DNA of 64,000 bases from Thalassospira lucentensis MCCC 1A00383 = DSM 14000 (GCF_000421265.1 NZ_ATWN01000006.1:248001-312000), one strand, 5' to 3'. Positions 46,289 through 56,532 are shown, numbered from the stretch's first letter. Translations and numbers: made by a program. Notes: generated by a model not told the origin, from the letters alone.

Positions 46289-46314
46289 ACCAAATACTGA
46301 GCATATCTGGGCGG

Positions 46315-47115
46315 TTAAAGCCCCAGTACATCACGCATGGAATATAGACCCGGTGCCTTGCCCTCGGCCCATTTCGCGGCACGGACTGCACCCTTGGCAA
46401 ATACTTCGCGCGAGGATGCCTTATGGGTAATCTCGATGCGCTCACCCTCGCAGGCAAACACCACCGTATGATCCCCAACAACATCACCACCGCGCAGGGT
46501 CGCAAAGCCGATGGTGCCGTTCTCACGCGCACCTGTGTGCCCGTCGCGTGATCTCACCGACACATCATCAAGCGCAACCCCACGCCCCTTTGCTGCGGCC
46601 TCACCAAGGCCAAGGGCAGTACCCGATGGGGCATCGACCTTATGCTTGTGATGCATTTCAACGATTTCGATGTCGGCCACGTCCTTATCAAGGACGCTTG
46701 CGACTTTCTCGACCAATGCAAAGGCAAGGTTCACGCCCACACTCATATTCGGCGCGAAAATGATCGGGGCGTTTTGCGCAGCAACCTTAAGCTCGTCTTT
46801 CTGATCACTGGAAAGGCCAGTGGTGCCGATCACAAGGATGGTGCCGGTTTCGGCTGCCAATTTGGCGTGTTTCATGGTGGCCGCCGGGGCGGTGAAATCA
46901 ATCACCGCATCAACCGTTTCAAACAGTACCTTGGGATCATCGCCAACCAGAACGCCACTTTCTTCCAGACCGGCAATCAAGGTGACGTCTTTCCCGATAA
47001 ACGGACTACCGGGAAGGTCCGTGCCACCACCAACGTCACATCCCTTGGTCTTGGCGGTTTCATTCACCAGCATCCGGCCCATCCGGCCAGCACAACCAAC
47101 AATCCCGACTTTCAT
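46315..47115 (-). CDS. dapB: 4-hydroxy-tetrahydrodipicolinate reductase
   Basis: This 266-aa NAD(P)H-dependent enzyme of lysine and diaminopimelate synthesis has the dinucleotide-binding motif GCAGRMGR at the N-terminus. The signature EMHHKHKVDAPSGTA contains the catalytic histidine and the lysine-type contact. Its length is typical. It is transcribed leftward and converges on polA. Confidence 0.96.
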   Translation of the reverse strand: MKVGIVGCAGRMGRMLVNETAKTKGCDVGGGTDLPGSPFIGKDVTLIAGLEESGVLVGDDPKVLFETVDAVIDFTAPAATMKHAKLAAETGTILVIGTTGLSSDQKDELKVAAQNAPIIFAPNMSVGVNLAFALVEKVASVLDKDVADIEIVEMHHKHKVDAPSGTALGLGEAAAKGRGVALDDVSVRSRDGHTGARENGTIGFATLRGGDVVGDHTVVFACEGERIEITHKASSREVFAKGAVRAAKWAEGKAPGLYSMRDVLGL

Positions 47116-47197
47116 TTCCGGTCTCCTAGGATCCGTAATTTCAAACGTGTGATTGCTTTATCACATGCCGCCGCACGATGAAATCACCGGAAATGCG

Positions 47198-47225
47198 CAA
47201 AAGCCCCTGATTGCTTCAATCAGGC
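47198..47225 (-). terminator. Weak terminator after the aldo/keto reductase
   Basis: An 8-bp stem CCTGATTG/CAATCAGG with a 3-nt loop overlaps the stop codon and is followed on the minus strand by GGGCTTTT. The U-run is short, so termination may be partial. Confidence 0.5.
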
Positions 47226-48104
47226 CGTTGTCGCCGACTGTCCTGCAATGCCATCAAGTTCGGCAATGGCATCGGCGGGCAATTTCAGCTCTGCTGCCGC
47301 AAGGTTCTGTGAAAGGTGATCACGCGACGATGTGCCCGGAATAAGCAAAATATTAGGTGAACGCTGCAACAACCACGCCAGAGCCACTTGCATCGGCGAA
47401 GCATTCAGACGTTTAGCGACCTGTGACAGGGTTTCAGACTGCAACGGCGAAAACCCGCCCAACGGGAAAAAGGGCACATAAGGGATGCCATCCGCCGCAA
47501 GGCCGTCAATCAGACTGTCATCTTCACGATGGGCAAGATTGTACTGATTCTGCACACAGGCAATATCACATATTTTTCGGCCTTCGGCGATCTGCGCCGG
47601 TGTCACATTTGACAGTCCGATATGTTTAATCAGCCCCTGACGCTGAAGTTCGGCAAGAACGGAAACCGGCTCTTCGATGGATCCCTCTGCCGGGCCATGA
47701 AGGCCATGCATGGAGCGGAAATTCACCACATCAATCGCCTCGATGCCAAGATTGCGCAGATTATCATGCACAGCAGATGTCAGCTCATCGGGCGTCAGGG
47801 CAGGCAACCACGCCCCGTCATCCCCGCGTTTTGCAGCGATCTTGGTCACGATCACCAGATCATCCTGATAAGGGTGAAGTGCCTCGCGGATCAATTGGTT
47901 GGTGATATGCGGTCCGTAAAAATCGCTGGTGTCGATATGATTGACCCCGGACGCGACCACCGCACGTAAAACGGCGATTGCTTCATCCCGGTCCTTCGGC
48001 GGGCCAAAGACACCCGGCCCGGCAAGCTGCATCGCCCCATAGCCCATGCGGTTTACGGTCAGATCGCCAATGGCAAATGTTCCGGCCTGTTTCACAGTCG
48101 ACAT
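47220..48104 (-). CDS. Aldo/keto reductase family oxidoreductase
   Basis: This 294-aa AKR-fold enzyme has catalytic residues in the usual order: Asp in HIDTSDFYGP, with the Tyr following, Lys in VTKIA, and His in the NFRSMHGL region. NADPH is the likely cofactor. It is divergent from a LysR gene, which is probably its regulator. The substrate is unknown. Confidence 0.9.
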   Translation of the reverse strand: MSTVKQAGTFAIGDLTVNRMGYGAMQLAGPGVFGPPKDRDEAIAVLRAVVASGVNHIDTSDFYGPHITNQLIREALHPYQDDLVIVTKIAAKRGDDGAWLPALTPDELTSAVHDNLRNLGIEAIDVVNFRSMHGLHGPAEGSIEEPVSVLAELQRQGLIKHIGLSNVTPAQIAEGRKICDIACVQNQYNLAHREDDSLIDGLAADGIPYVPFFPLGGFSPLQSETLSQVAKRLNASPMQVALAWLLQRSPNILLIPGTSSRDHLSQNLAAAELKLPADAIAELDGIAGQSATTA

Positions 48105-48214
48105 GAAAAATCTCCTTTTATGTCGGGTTGTTCGTTGTCTGAGCCAAAACTACGCCCTACTCCTGTGGTCGACAATCCGATACAATCGACACAGGCTGTA
48201 CGGAAAATGAAACA

Positions 48215-49129
48215 ATGAAACCTGATCTGGCGACCATTACGGCATTTGTCACCGTCGCGCGTGCAGGCGGATTTCGCGAAGGTGCGCGCCTAAGCGGCGG
48301 CAGCGCATCACGGCTAAGCGATCAAATCCGTCGACTTGAATCCCAACTTGGCGTTCGGTTATTTAACCGCAGTACGCGCAGTGTCGCCCTGACTGAGGCC
48401 GGAGAAGGGCTTTTAAACCGCCTGTCGCCTGCCCTTGATGAAATGGAACTCGCCCTTGATGTCGTTAACAGTTACCGCAACCGCCCTGCAGGGATGTTGA
48501 AACTAAACGTTCCAACCGCTGCTGCGCGCCTTGTCTTGCCCGATATCATCCCGGCCTTTCTCGCCGCCTATCCCGATATTCGGGTTGAGGTGATTACCGA
48601 AGAAAACTTTGTCGATGTGCTGGCCGAAGGATGCGATGCCGGCATTCGATATGATGAAAGCCTTGAACAGGACATGATCGCAGTCCCGATCGGGCCGCGC
48701 ACACAGAAATTTGCCGCTGCGGCCTCACACGAGTACCTACGAAAGCACGGTATGCCGGAACATCCCCGCGATCTTTTGGACCATGCCTGCCTGCGCGGGC
48801 GCTTTGCCAGCGGGGCACTACATCCGTGGGAATTTGAACGCGGCGACGAAACCATCGAACTCAACCCGACCGGTCCGTTACTTGTCCGACCGGGCGGCGG
48901 GACCGACCTTGCGGTGCAGGCTGCTTGTGCGGGAACAGGCATCATCTATCTGTTTGAAGACTGGCTGGCACCCTATTTTGACCGCGGCGACCTTATCCCC
49001 GTCCTTGCCGACTGGTGGCCGCACTTTCCTGGACCGAAACTCTATTACCCCGGACGAAGGCTGGTCCCGACACCATTGCGGACCTTTATTGATTTTATCA
49101 AAACCCAACCGGTACGGGCATCCCGATAA
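48215..49129 (+). CDS. LysR family transcriptional regulator, divergent from aldo/keto reductase
   Basis: This 304-aa LysR-type regulator has the winged helix TFVTVARAGGFREGARLSGGSASRLSDQIRRLE-type motif and an effector domain from about residue 92. The short intergenic region (110 bp) to the divergent reductase fits the usual LysR arrangement of regulator and target. A strong bidirectional terminator follows. Confidence 0.9.
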   Translation: MKPDLATITAFVTVARAGGFREGARLSGGSASRLSDQIRRLESQLGVRLFNRSTRSVALTEAGEGLLNRLSPALDEMELALDVVNSYRNRPAGMLKLNVPTAAARLVLPDIIPAFLAAYPDIRVEVITEENFVDVLAEGCDAGIRYDESLEQDMIAVPIGPRTQKFAAAASHEYLRKHGMPEHPRDLLDHACLRGRFASGALHPWEFERGDETIELNPTGPLLVRPGGGTDLAVQAACAGTGIIYLFEDWLAPYFDRGDLIPVLADWWPHFPGPKLYYPGRRLVPTPLRTFIDFIKTQPVRASR

Positions 49130-49168
49130 GAAAACACCCCGTCACGGCAACCGCGACGGGGTGTTTTC
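49130..49168. terminator. Bidirectional terminator LysR/dnaJ
   Basis: A 14-bp perfect stem (49130-49143 with 49155-49168) has an 11-nt loop and flanking A and T runs. It terminates the rightward LysR and leftward dnaKJ. Confidence 0.92.
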
Positions 49169-49194
49169 AAATTTCTGTGCGTAAAGGCGCTGAC

Positions 49195-50349
49195 CTAATC
49201 GGTCAGGTCTTTCCAGATTTCTTTCATCTTGGAAAAGAAGCCTTCGCTTTCCGGGCTGGAGCCTTCTGCACGCGAAATCTCGTCGAATTCTTCCAGAAGT
49301 TCTTTCTGGCGGTCGGTCAGATTGACCGGCGTTTCGACACTGATTTCAACAAACATGTCCCCGCGCGCCTGTGAGCGCAGGATGGTCATGCCCTTGCCCC
49401 GCAGCCGAAGCTGCTGACCCGACTGGGTCCCAGCAGGAATGTTGATCCGGGTCCGCGTGCCTTCAATCGTCGGCACCTCTATGGTACCCCCAAGGGCAGC
49501 CTTGCCCATCGGGATCGGAATCCGGCAATACAGGTTGGCCCCTTCACGCTGGAAGAACCGGTGATGCGCAATATCAAGGAAGATATAAAGATCACCCGCC
49601 GGTGCCCCATTGGTTCCGGCTTCGCCTTCGCTTGAAAGACGAATGCGTGTGCCGTCCTCGACCCCTTGCGGGATCGTGACCTGCAGGGTCTTTTCCTTTT
49701 CAACGCGACCGACCCCGTGGCACGATTTGCACGGGTTTTTAACGATCTTGCCTTTGCCATGGCAGCTCGGGCAGGTGCGTTCAATGGTAAAGAACCCTTG
49801 CTGGGCACGGACTTTACCGTGGCCATTACAGGTCGGGCAGGTCACAGGCTGGGAACCGGCTTCTGCACCGGTACCGTCACATTCTTCACACGAAACCGAT
49901 CCCGGAATGGTGATTTCGGCTTTCTTACCGTCGAAGGCTTCTTCGAGCGTGATCGCCATGTTGTAGCGCAGGTCAGCACCGCGTGACGATCCACCGCCAC
50001 CACGGCGACCACCGCCACCCATGGCGCCAAAGATTTCGTCGAAGACGTCGGAAAATCCGCCGCCACCGAAACCGCCGCCGCCAAAACCACCACCTCCAAA
50101 GCCGCCCCCACCGGGACCGCCCTGTTCAAAGGCAGCATGACCAAAACGATCATAGGCCGCGCGCTTCTCGTCATCCTTGAGGATTTCGTAAGCTTCGTTG
50201 ACCTGCTTGAATTTAACTTCTGCGGCCGTATCGCCCGGATTTTTATCCGGGTGGAATTTCATGGCCTGCTTGCGATAGGCGCTTTTGAGCTCGGCCGCGC
50301 TGGCGTCTTTACTGACACCCAACAGCTCGTAGTAATCTTCTTTCGCCAT
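49195..50349 (-). CDS. dnaJ: Chaperone DnaJ
   Basis: This 384-aa type I J-protein has the J domain with HPD (HPDKNPG), a Gly/Phe-rich linker with repeated GGGFGGG units, and four CxxCxGxG zinc motifs ([32 protein letters not shown]). The C-terminal substrate-binding domain follows. It stimulates DnaK ATPase and delivers substrates. It follows dnaK by about 100 bp. Confidence 0.98.
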   Translation of the reverse strand: MAKEDYYELLGVSKDASAAELKSAYRKQAMKFHPDKNPGDTAAEVKFKQVNEAYEILKDDEKRAAYDRFGHAAFEQGGPGGGGFGGGGFGGGGFGGGGFSDVFDEIFGAMGGGGRRGGGGSSRGADLRYNMAITLEEAFDGKKAEITIPGSVSCEECDGTGAEAGSQPVTCPTCNGHGKVRAQQGFFTIERTCPSCHGKGKIVKNPCKSCHGVGRVEKEKTLQVTIPQGVEDGTRIRLSSEGEAGTNGAPAGDLYIFLDIAHHRFFQREGANLYCRIPIPMGKAALGGTIEVPTIEGTRTRINIPAGTQSGQQLRLRGKGMTILRSQARGDMFVEISVETPVNLTDRQKELLEEFDEISRAEGSSPESEGFFSKMKEIWKDLTD

Positions 50350-50431
50350 CTGTAACTCCGAAATACGGTCGGGCCGTCCCAGCAGTTTCTGCGTCCGGAA
50401 CGGCCCGATTTTTATTTACAGGGCGTCGTTA

Positions 50432-50454
50432 AAGACGACCTCTGCGGTCGTCTT
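50432..50454 (-). other. Hairpin at the dnaK stop codon
   Basis: An 8-bp stem (50432-50439 with 50447-50454) lies at the end of dnaK. It has no long U-tract and may act as an mRNA-processing or attenuation structure between dnaK and dnaJ. Confidence 0.4.
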
Positions 50455-52375
50455 ATTTATCTTTTTTGTTGTCGTCGACTTCTTCGAAGTCGGCATCAAC
50501 AACACCGTCATCAGCCTGTGCTGACGCACCTGCATCCGCAGCGTCACCTTCTGCGCCACCGTCTTCTGCCTGCTGGGCCTGATACATGGCTTCGCCAAGT
50601 TTCATCGCAGCCTGCTGAAGTTCGTTGACCTTTGCGGTGATGGCTTCGGCATCTTCACCGTCCTTGGCTTCTTTCAAAGCCGACAGGGCGTTTTCGATTT
50701 CCGACTTGGTGGCATCGTCAACCTTGTCGCCATGCTCGGTCAGGTTTTTCTCGGTCGAGTGAACAACGGCTTCGGCCTGGTTACGGGCTTCAACAAGTGC
50801 CTTACGCTGTTTATCAGACTCGGCATTGCTTTCCGCGTCTTTGACCATTTTTTCGATTTCGTCATCGCCAAGACCACCAGATGCCTGAATGCGGATCTGC
50901 TGTTCCTTGTTGGTTGCCTTATCTTTGGCAGACACGTTGACGATACCGTTGGCATCAATGTCAAAAGTCACTTCGATCTGCGGAACACCGCGCGGTGCCG
51001 GCGGGATACCAACCAGATCAAACTGGCCAAGCATCTTGTTATCAGCCGCCATTTCACGTTCGCCCTGGAAGACGCGGATGGTCACGGCCGTCTGATTGTC
51101 TTCAGCGGTCGAGAAGGTCTGCGACTTGCGGGTCGGGATCGTGGTGTTACGGTCGATCAGGCGGGTAAAGACACCACCAAGGGTCTCAATACCCAGCGAC
51201 AGCGGGGTCACATCAAGCAGCAGGACGTCTTTAACGTCACCCTGCAAGACACCACCCTGAATCGCTGCACCAAGTGCAACAACTTCGTCCGGGTTCACAC
51301 CTTTGTGCGGCTCACGGCCAAAGAACTCTTTCACGCGTTCCTGAACTTTCGGCATACGGGTCATGCCGCCAACCAGGATCACGTCATCAATTTCGCCTGC
51401 GGTGATGCCGGCATCTTTCAATGCGGCTTTGCACGGCGTCATGGTGCGTTCGATCAGATCGCCAACCAGACCTTCAAGCTTCGCACGCGACAGTTTGATG
51501 TTCAGGTGCTTCGGACCTGATGCGTCTGCGGTGATGAACGGAAGGTTCACATCTGTCTGCATCGAAGACGAAAGCTCGATCTTGGCTTTTTCAGCAGCTT
51601 CTTTCAGACGCTGCAGGGCCAGACGGTCTTTACGAAGATCGATCTGCTGTTCTTTTTTGAACTCGTCAGCAAGGTAATCAATGATCTGTTTGTCGAAGTC
51701 TTCACCACCAAGGAAGGTATCGCCGTTGGTTGATTTAACTTCGAAAACGCCATCACCGATTTCCAGAACCGACACGTCAAAAGTACCGCCACCAAGGTCA
51801 TAAACAACCACGGTGCCAGCTTCTTTTTTATCCAGGCCATAGGCCAGGGCAGCAGCGGTCGGCTCGTTGATGATACGTTTGACATCTAGACCCGCGATCT
51901 TGCCGGCGTCTTTGGTTGCCTGACGCTGCGAATCGTTGAAATACGCAGGTACGGTAATCACGGCTTCGGTCACCGGCTCACCAAGATGGCCTTCTGCGGT
52001 TTCCTTCATTTTCTGAAGTACCATGGCTGCGATCTGGCTCGGGGCCATTTTCTCGCCATTGACTTCAACCCATGCATCACCGTTTTCGCCGGCAATAATT
52101 TTGTACGGCACCAGATCCTTGTCTTTTTCGACTTCAGCGTCGCTGTAGCGACGGCCGATCAGACGTTTGATCGCAAACAGGGTGTTTTCCGGGTTGGTCA
52201 CAGCCTGACGTTTTGCAGGCTGACCGACAAGACGTTCATCGTCATCGGTGAATGCGACCATTGATGGCGTGGTACGGGCACCTTCACTGTTTTCAATCAC
52301 GCGGGCTTCTTTGCCGTCCATGACTGCAACGCATGAGTTTGTGGTGCCAAGATCGATACCAATAATTTTGCCCAT
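50453..52375 (-). CDS. dnaK: Chaperone DnaK (Hsp70)
   Basis: This 640-aa Hsp70 begins [17 protein letters not shown], has the conserved [10 protein letters not shown] and [18 protein letters not shown] linker-region motifs, and an acidic C-terminal tail typical of bacterial DnaK. With DnaJ and GrpE it refolds proteins in heat stress. Upstream is an RpoH-like promoter. Confidence 0.98.
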   Translation of the reverse strand: MGKIIGIDLGTTNSCVAVMDGKEARVIENSEGARTTPSMVAFTDDDERLVGQPAKRQAVTNPENTLFAIKRLIGRRYSDAEVEKDKDLVPYKIIAGENGDAWVEVNGEKMAPSQIAAMVLQKMKETAEGHLGEPVTEAVITVPAYFNDSQRQATKDAGKIAGLDVKRIINEPTAAALAYGLDKKEAGTVVVYDLGGGTFDVSVLEIGDGVFEVKSTNGDTFLGGEDFDKQIIDYLADEFKKEQQIDLRKDRLALQRLKEAAEKAKIELSSSMQTDVNLPFITADASGPKHLNIKLSRAKLEGLVGDLIERTMTPCKAALKDAGITAGEIDDVILVGGMTRMPKVQERVKEFFGREPHKGVNPDEVVALGAAIQGGVLQGDVKDVLLLDVTPLSLGIETLGGVFTRLIDRNTTIPTRKSQTFSTAEDNQTAVTIRVFQGEREMAADNKMLGQFDLVGIPPAPRGVPQIEVTFDIDANGIVNVSAKDKATNKEQQIRIQASGGLGDDEIEKMVKDAESNAESDKQRKALVEARNQAEAVVHSTEKNLTEHGDKVDDATKSEIENALSALKEAKDGEDAEAITAKVNELQQAAMKLGEAMYQAQQAEDGGAEGDAADAGASAQADDGVVDADFEEVDDNKKDK

Positions 52376-52504
52376 AGTAAGTTCCTCTTTTAGCGGCCGG
52401 TCCGTCCCGCAGCCTTCGCTATGAAGCGCCGCGCAGGACCTCCTGGGACCAATGGTGTTAATACACGTAATTTTTCTGGGGGTTCTTCGTTACCCCGCGC
52501 ACCT

Positions 52505-52533
52505 ATATATGAAAGTCCCCACAAAGTCGCAAG
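52505..52533 (-). promoter_or_regulatory. Candidate RpoH (heat-shock) promoter of dnaK
   Basis: On the minus strand CTTG (52533-52530) is followed after 18 nt by CATATAT (52511-52505). This resembles the alphaproteobacterial sigma-32 pattern CTTG-N17/18-CYTATNT. It would give a leader of about 120 nt. Confidence 0.6.
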
Positions 52534-52711
52534 CGGTCAAAACAGGGAATCTTGGGTGTTTTTGGTGATCAAACGCCGATTTTGATCCAATGACGGGCAT
52601 TTTAACCCGCTCCAGAACGCCAAATTGGCGCATAAGGCCGGTTTTGATCCTTGAAATTCGCGCTTTTCAAATCGGTCATAACCGGGTTGCAAAACGCGCA
52701 AATCTAATTTC

Positions 52712-53212
52712 TCAGGCAGGGTTTTGCGCCGGATAGCAACGGTTTTTACGCAACACGTCTTCAAGTCGCGAGGCCAGATCGGCCTTTTCATCGGGTCCTA
52801 GAAAACCGGCAATTTCCAGACTTTTGCCATGTGTTTGCAAAAAAAGACTGCACTGCGCGTCTTCGCCTCGTTCAAGAACAACGCGCAGCCAATATGGCTG
52901 AAAATCATATTGCTGACGTCGGCCACGCACCGGGATTCGCGTCACCCGTAAATTCCCCGGATGCAACTCAATCCGTTCTTCTTCGCGTGCCGCCCGGAAA
53001 CTGAAATGAAATGCCAGGGCGAGGAAAATCACATCAACCCCCAAAAAGCCGATCACCGGCCACGCCCCCACCGACCAAAAGATCAAGCCAATCGTCGTTG
53101 TCGCCCCGGCCAGCAGGAAAACAACATTGCGCGCCCCGCGCCGTGACAGGGAACGCGGCGGCCTCAGGGCAATGCTAAAGATCGGTTTCGAACTGCGCGG
53201 TACGGCGGGCAC
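52712..53212 (-). CDS. DUF2244 domain-containing membrane protein
   Basis: This 166-aa protein starts MPAVPRSSKPIFSIALRPPRSLS. Two membrane helices follow at about 27-45 and 52-70, with a cytoplasmic C-terminal domain after them. The pattern fits DUF2244. I choose GTG 53212 because GAGGG is 8 bp upstream; the longer frame to 53341 has no ribosome site and an unlikely basic extension. The function is unknown; it is often near nth or respiratory genes in related genomes. Between this gene and dnaK lie 336 bp containing the dnaK promoter and leader. Confidence 0.8.
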   Translation of the reverse strand: MPAVPRSSKPIFSIALRPPRSLSRRGARNVVFLLAGATTTIGLIFWSVGAWPVIGFLGVDVIFLALAFHFSFRAAREEERIELHPGNLRVTRIPVRGRRQQYDFQPYWLRVVLERGEDAQCSLFLQTHGKSLEIAGFLGPDEKADLASRLEDVLRKNRCYPAQNPA

Positions 53213-53365
53213 TATATATCCCTCTGATCGTGGTCGTCTTGTGCGCGGCGATTTTGCGCCCGGCCTCGACCGGGCTGCAATCAGAATTCGATTTTTTGAA
53301 CCTGCACGTTTATATAATAGCAGATCAAGAGATCGGATCACGGAACCCGCATTCCAATCAAATTA

Positions 53366-53382
53366 ATGGGTCCTGACCCTAA
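53366..53382. repeat. Diverged copy of the recurrent element
   Basis: ATGGGTCCTGACCCTAA (its reverse complement is TTAGGGTCAGGACCCAT) lies 41 bp before nth. It matches the TAGGGTCTGAACCCAA element at 13 of 16 positions and keeps GGGTC...ACCC symmetry. Confidence 0.5.
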
Positions 53383-53423
53383 ATCGACCGCAAAAATGCG
53401 GCACCAAGAAAGAGTTCTCTGCC

Positions 53424-54077
53424 ATGGCCCGCCCGATGAACAAAGCCGCTATTGACGCCTTTTTCCAGCGTCTGTCTGATGCCGACCCGGAACCCAAGGG
53501 GGAGCTGGACTACACCAATCCCTATACGCTTCTGGTTGCTGTGGCCCTATCAGCACAGGCGACCGACATCGGGGTGAACAAGGCCACCAAAAAGCTGTTT
53601 CAGATCGTTGAAACCCCGCAAGACATGCTTGATCTGGGCGAAGAAGCCCTGATCAGTCATATCAAAACCATTGGTCTGTATCGCGGCAAGGCCAAGAACG
53701 TCATGGCCGCGGCCAAAATTCTGGTCGAGAAACATAATGGCATCGTGCCCAACGATCAGGACGCGCTTGAAGAACTGCCCGGTGTCGGGCGTAAAACCGC
53801 CAATGTGGTGCGCAATATTGCCTGGGGCGAACACACCATGGCGGTTGATACCCATATTTTCCGTCTGGGCAATCGTACGGGCATGGCCAATGGCAAGACG
53901 GTTCTGGCTGTCGAAAAGGGACTGATGAAAAAGGTGCCTTCGCGCTTTATGACCCATGCCCATCACTGGCTGATCCTGCATGGACGCTATATCTGCAAGG
54001 CCCGTAAGCCGCGTTGTGGCGACTGCATTGTTAATGATCTGTGCAATTTCAAAGACAAAACGCCCGCCGGAGCATAA
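53424..54077 (+). CDS. nth: Endonuclease III
   Basis: This 217-aa base-excision DNA glycosylase/AP lyase has the helix-hairpin-helix LPGVGRKTANVV, which includes the catalytic Lys. The catalytic Asp is in VDTHIFR, and the 4Fe-4S cluster cysteines are in CKARKPRCGDCIVNDLC. It removes oxidised pyrimidines. A strong bidirectional terminator overlaps its stop codon. Confidence 0.97.
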   Translation: MARPMNKAAIDAFFQRLSDADPEPKGELDYTNPYTLLVAVALSAQATDIGVNKATKKLFQIVETPQDMLDLGEEALISHIKTIGLYRGKAKNVMAAAKILVEKHNGIVPNDQDALEELPGVGRKTANVVRNIAWGEHTMAVDTHIFRLGNRTGMANGKTVLAVEKGLMKKVPSRFMTHAHHWLILHGRYICKARKPRCGDCIVNDLCNFKDKTPAGA

Positions 54078-54092
54078 CCCGGCAGGCGTTTT
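54057..54092. terminator. Bidirectional terminator nth/lpoA-like
   Basis: A 14-bp stem with one mismatch (54057-54070 with 54079-54092) is flanked by A and T runs. It overlaps the nth stop and also faces the end of the leftward lpoA-like gene. Confidence 0.88.
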
Positions 54093-54127
54093 GCGTCATA
54101 CTGTCGATACGGTTTTACCCGATCAAA

Positions 54128-55603
54128 TCAGAATACCTGATCAAAGCTGGCCGGGGCCGGCGCAATGACCTTTGCCCCCTCTGGCCCGATTTGCATGATG
54201 GCATACCCCCGCTCAGACCGACCGTCTGGGGTCAGGCGAAACACACCATCCACACCGACAAATCCGCTGGTGTTGGTCAACGCAGCCTCGGACATATTGT
54301 TTTCATCACGCGCCATCAAGGCCGCCAAAGCGGTACTGTCATAGGCCAGACTTGAAATACGTGGCGGCTGATCGCCAAAGGTGCGCGCAAACCGATCCGC
54401 AAACAGTTCCCAGTTTTCCGGGTTCGGGGCGGCAAAAATCCCGCCCTTAAGGGCTGGTTCGGTAAACAGTCCCGGATCGTTCCAGCCAAATGTCCCGATG
54501 AATTGCACCACCGACGGGTCAATATCGAAATAGGCCAAAAGGGCTGATACCTGACGCAAGTCCCCACCGGTTGCCGGCAGGATCAAGGCATCAAAATCAA
54601 GCTCGCCAAGGGTATCGACACCTTCAAGACGCCGCAGTGCGCGTTTGGCTGCGGTCCCGCCTTCGGCATTCAACTGTGCCTTGCGCGCCCGCAAATTCGC
54701 CCGCCGTGCGTCATAATTTGCAAAATCGCGGATGGTTTGCTGAAGGCCTTCGGACCCCGGCTGATAGAAGGCAACCCGGCCAAGTGTACCGCCAACGCGT
54801 GACACGACACTTTGCAAGGCACCGGCAATCTGACGACCGTAATCATTTTGCGGCAACAGGGCGGCAAAACGATATTTGCCCTGCGTCGTGGCATAGCCCA
54901 CCGCACGCGCAATCTGGTCTTCAGGGATCAGGCCGTTGACCCACACACCATTTTCCGCAACCCGACGGTTGTTGGAAAAGGCCACCACCGGCACATTGGC
55001 CGATTTGGCAACTTCGCTGGCACCGCTTACCGATTCGGAAAACAGCGGACCAAGGATCATCTTGGCACCGGCGTTAATCGCCTGACGCGCGGCATTCTGC
55101 CCACCCTGATAGGTCCCGGCGGTATCAATCGGCATCAGGATGAAATCATCCGCGGCGATATCAAACATTGCCAGTTCAGCGGCATGGCGCATCGCACGGC
55201 CAAGGGCCGCATTCTGCCCTGACAGTGGTAATAACAACGCAACACGTTTTTCCGATGTTGCAGCCTCATCATTAAACAATGTCGGGATTTCTTCGCCTAC
55301 CCCTTCTGGCAAGGCGGCATCGTTTGTCCACGGATTGGCATCCGGGATCAATCCCTGATCCGGTGCGCGGGTCTCATTCGCGCCGGGGTCGTTGGCGGTT
55401 TCCACCGGTGCCCCGTCTCGTTGCATGCCAAACAGGTCCGTGATACTCGTGGTCGCACTACATGCGGCTAGCCCGATAGAGAGGACAAACACAGATGCCG
55501 TCCGGCACACGACACGGCACCAAGCCGAATCCCGATCAAAATTCTTCAACGCCTGACGACGCGGCGCCTGATTTTGCCCCGGATGACGTTTCGGAGAATC
55601 CAC
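54128..55603 (-). CDS. LpoA-like penicillin-binding protein activator lipoprotein
   Basis: This 491-aa predicted lipoprotein has a long N-region, a hydrophobic stretch and lipobox LAAC. A disordered segment follows, then a periplasmic-binding-protein-like domain (VALLLPLSGQNAALGRAMRHAAELAMFD) as in the C-terminal half of LpoA (YraM), which activates PBP1a from the outer membrane. It lacks the N-terminal TPR half of the enterobacterial protein. GTG 55603 has GGAGGTGA just upstream. It is divergent from rsmI, and their coding ends overlap by 109 bp. Confidence 0.85.
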   Translation of the reverse strand: MDSPKRHPGQNQAPRRQALKNFDRDSAWCRVVCRTASVFVLSIGLAACSATTSITDLFGMQRDGAPVETANDPGANETRAPDQGLIPDANPWTNDAALPEGVGEEIPTLFNDEAATSEKRVALLLPLSGQNAALGRAMRHAAELAMFDIAADDFILMPIDTAGTYQGGQNAARQAINAGAKMILGPLFSESVSGASEVAKSANVPVVAFSNNRRVAENGVWVNGLIPEDQIARAVGYATTQGKYRFAALLPQNDYGRQIAGALQSVVSRVGGTLGRVAFYQPGSEGLQQTIRDFANYDARRANLRARKAQLNAEGGTAAKRALRRLEGVDTLGELDFDALILPATGGDLRQVSALLAYFDIDPSVVQFIGTFGWNDPGLFTEPALKGGIFAAPNPENWELFADRFARTFGDQPPRISSLAYDSTALAALMARDENNMSEAALTNTSGFVGVDGVFRLTPDGRSERGYAIMQIGPEGAKVIAPAPASFDQVF

Positions 55604-56529
55604 TCTCACCTCCCGATAACTCGTTTCGCACGCAGGGTAATGCGGGCGACCGATCAAGTAAACATGATGAAAGCCATTTACCACTTTCATCTGGTCTTTA
55701 TCTTGTTGCTACTCCAATCGGAAATTTGGGCGATATTACGTTCCGCGCACTCGATATCCTCAAACGCGCCGATATTATCCTGTGCGAAGACACCCGCACA
55801 TCGGGAAAATTGCTGTCGCGCTATGGGGTAAAAACCAAACGCATTGCCTATCACGAACATAACGCCGCCAAATTGCGGCCGGAAATCATGGACCGACTTG
55901 GCAAGGGTCAGGGACTGGCGCTGATTTCCGATGCGGGCACGCCGCTGATCAATGATCCGGGCTATAAACTTGTGCGCGATTGTAAGGCCGAAGGCTTTAA
56001 CGTTACCGCAGCACCGGGCGCATCCTCCCCGATTGTCGCCCTGATCCTGTCGGGCCTGCCCAGTGACCATTTCTTTTATGCTGGCTTCCTGCCGCCCAAA
56101 ACCATGGCGCGTAAAAAGGAACTGGCGCGCTTTGCCCCGATCCCCGGCAGTCTGATTTTCCTTGAAAGCCCCAAACGTCTTGCCGCCAGTCTGGTTGATA
56201 TGGCTGAAATGCTTGGTGGTACGCGCGAAGCCGCGGTCACCCGCGAACTGACCAAGATGTTCGAAGAAGTCCGCAACGGCACACTTGATGAATTGGCCGC
56301 CCATTACGCCGAACAAGGTGCGCCCAAGGGCGAGGTTGTTGTCATTGTCGGCCCCGCCGATGAAACCGGTAACGAACCAAGCCCCGAAGACATCGACGCC
56401 CGACTTTCCGACCTGATCAAAACCCACCGCACCAAGGATGCGGCCGATATCCTTGCCAAGGAAACCGGGCTTAAAAAACGCGACCTTTATAACCGTGCGC
56501 TCGCACTTGCCAAACCATCGGACGACTAA
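55495..56529 (+). CDS. rsmI: 16S rRNA 2'-O-methyltransferase RsmI
   Basis: This 344-aa SAM-dependent tetrapyrrole-methylase-fold enzyme methylates C1402 of 16S rRNA. Core motifs are LYLVATPIGNLGDITFRAL, CEDTRTSGKLL, ISDAGTPLINDPGY and the GAPKGEVVVIVG region. The first ~65 residues are a disordered, Pro/Asp-rich extension. The ATG at 55495 is the only ATG before the core, and AGAGGA precedes it. The extension overlaps the divergent lpoA-like gene. The gene ends 3 bp before yraN. Confidence 0.95.
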   Translation: MPSGTRHGTKPNPDQNSSTPDDAAPDFAPDDVSENPLSPPDNSFRTQGNAGDRSSKHDESHLPLSSGLYLVATPIGNLGDITFRALDILKRADIILCEDTRTSGKLLSRYGVKTKRIAYHEHNAAKLRPEIMDRLGKGQGLALISDAGTPLINDPGYKLVRDCKAEGFNVTAAPGASSPIVALILSGLPSDHFFYAGFLPPKTMARKKELARFAPIPGSLIFLESPKRLAASLVDMAEMLGGTREAAVTRELTKMFEEVRNGTLDELAAHYAEQGAPKGEVVVIVGPADETGNEPSPEDIDARLSDLIKTHRTKDAADILAKETGLKKRDLYNRALALAKPSDD

Positions 56530-56532
56530 GCG

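Noticed and set aside
53213-53341. N-terminal extension of the DUF2244 protein
   Set aside because: The upstream start lacks a ribosome site, whereas GTG 53212 has GAGGG at good spacing.
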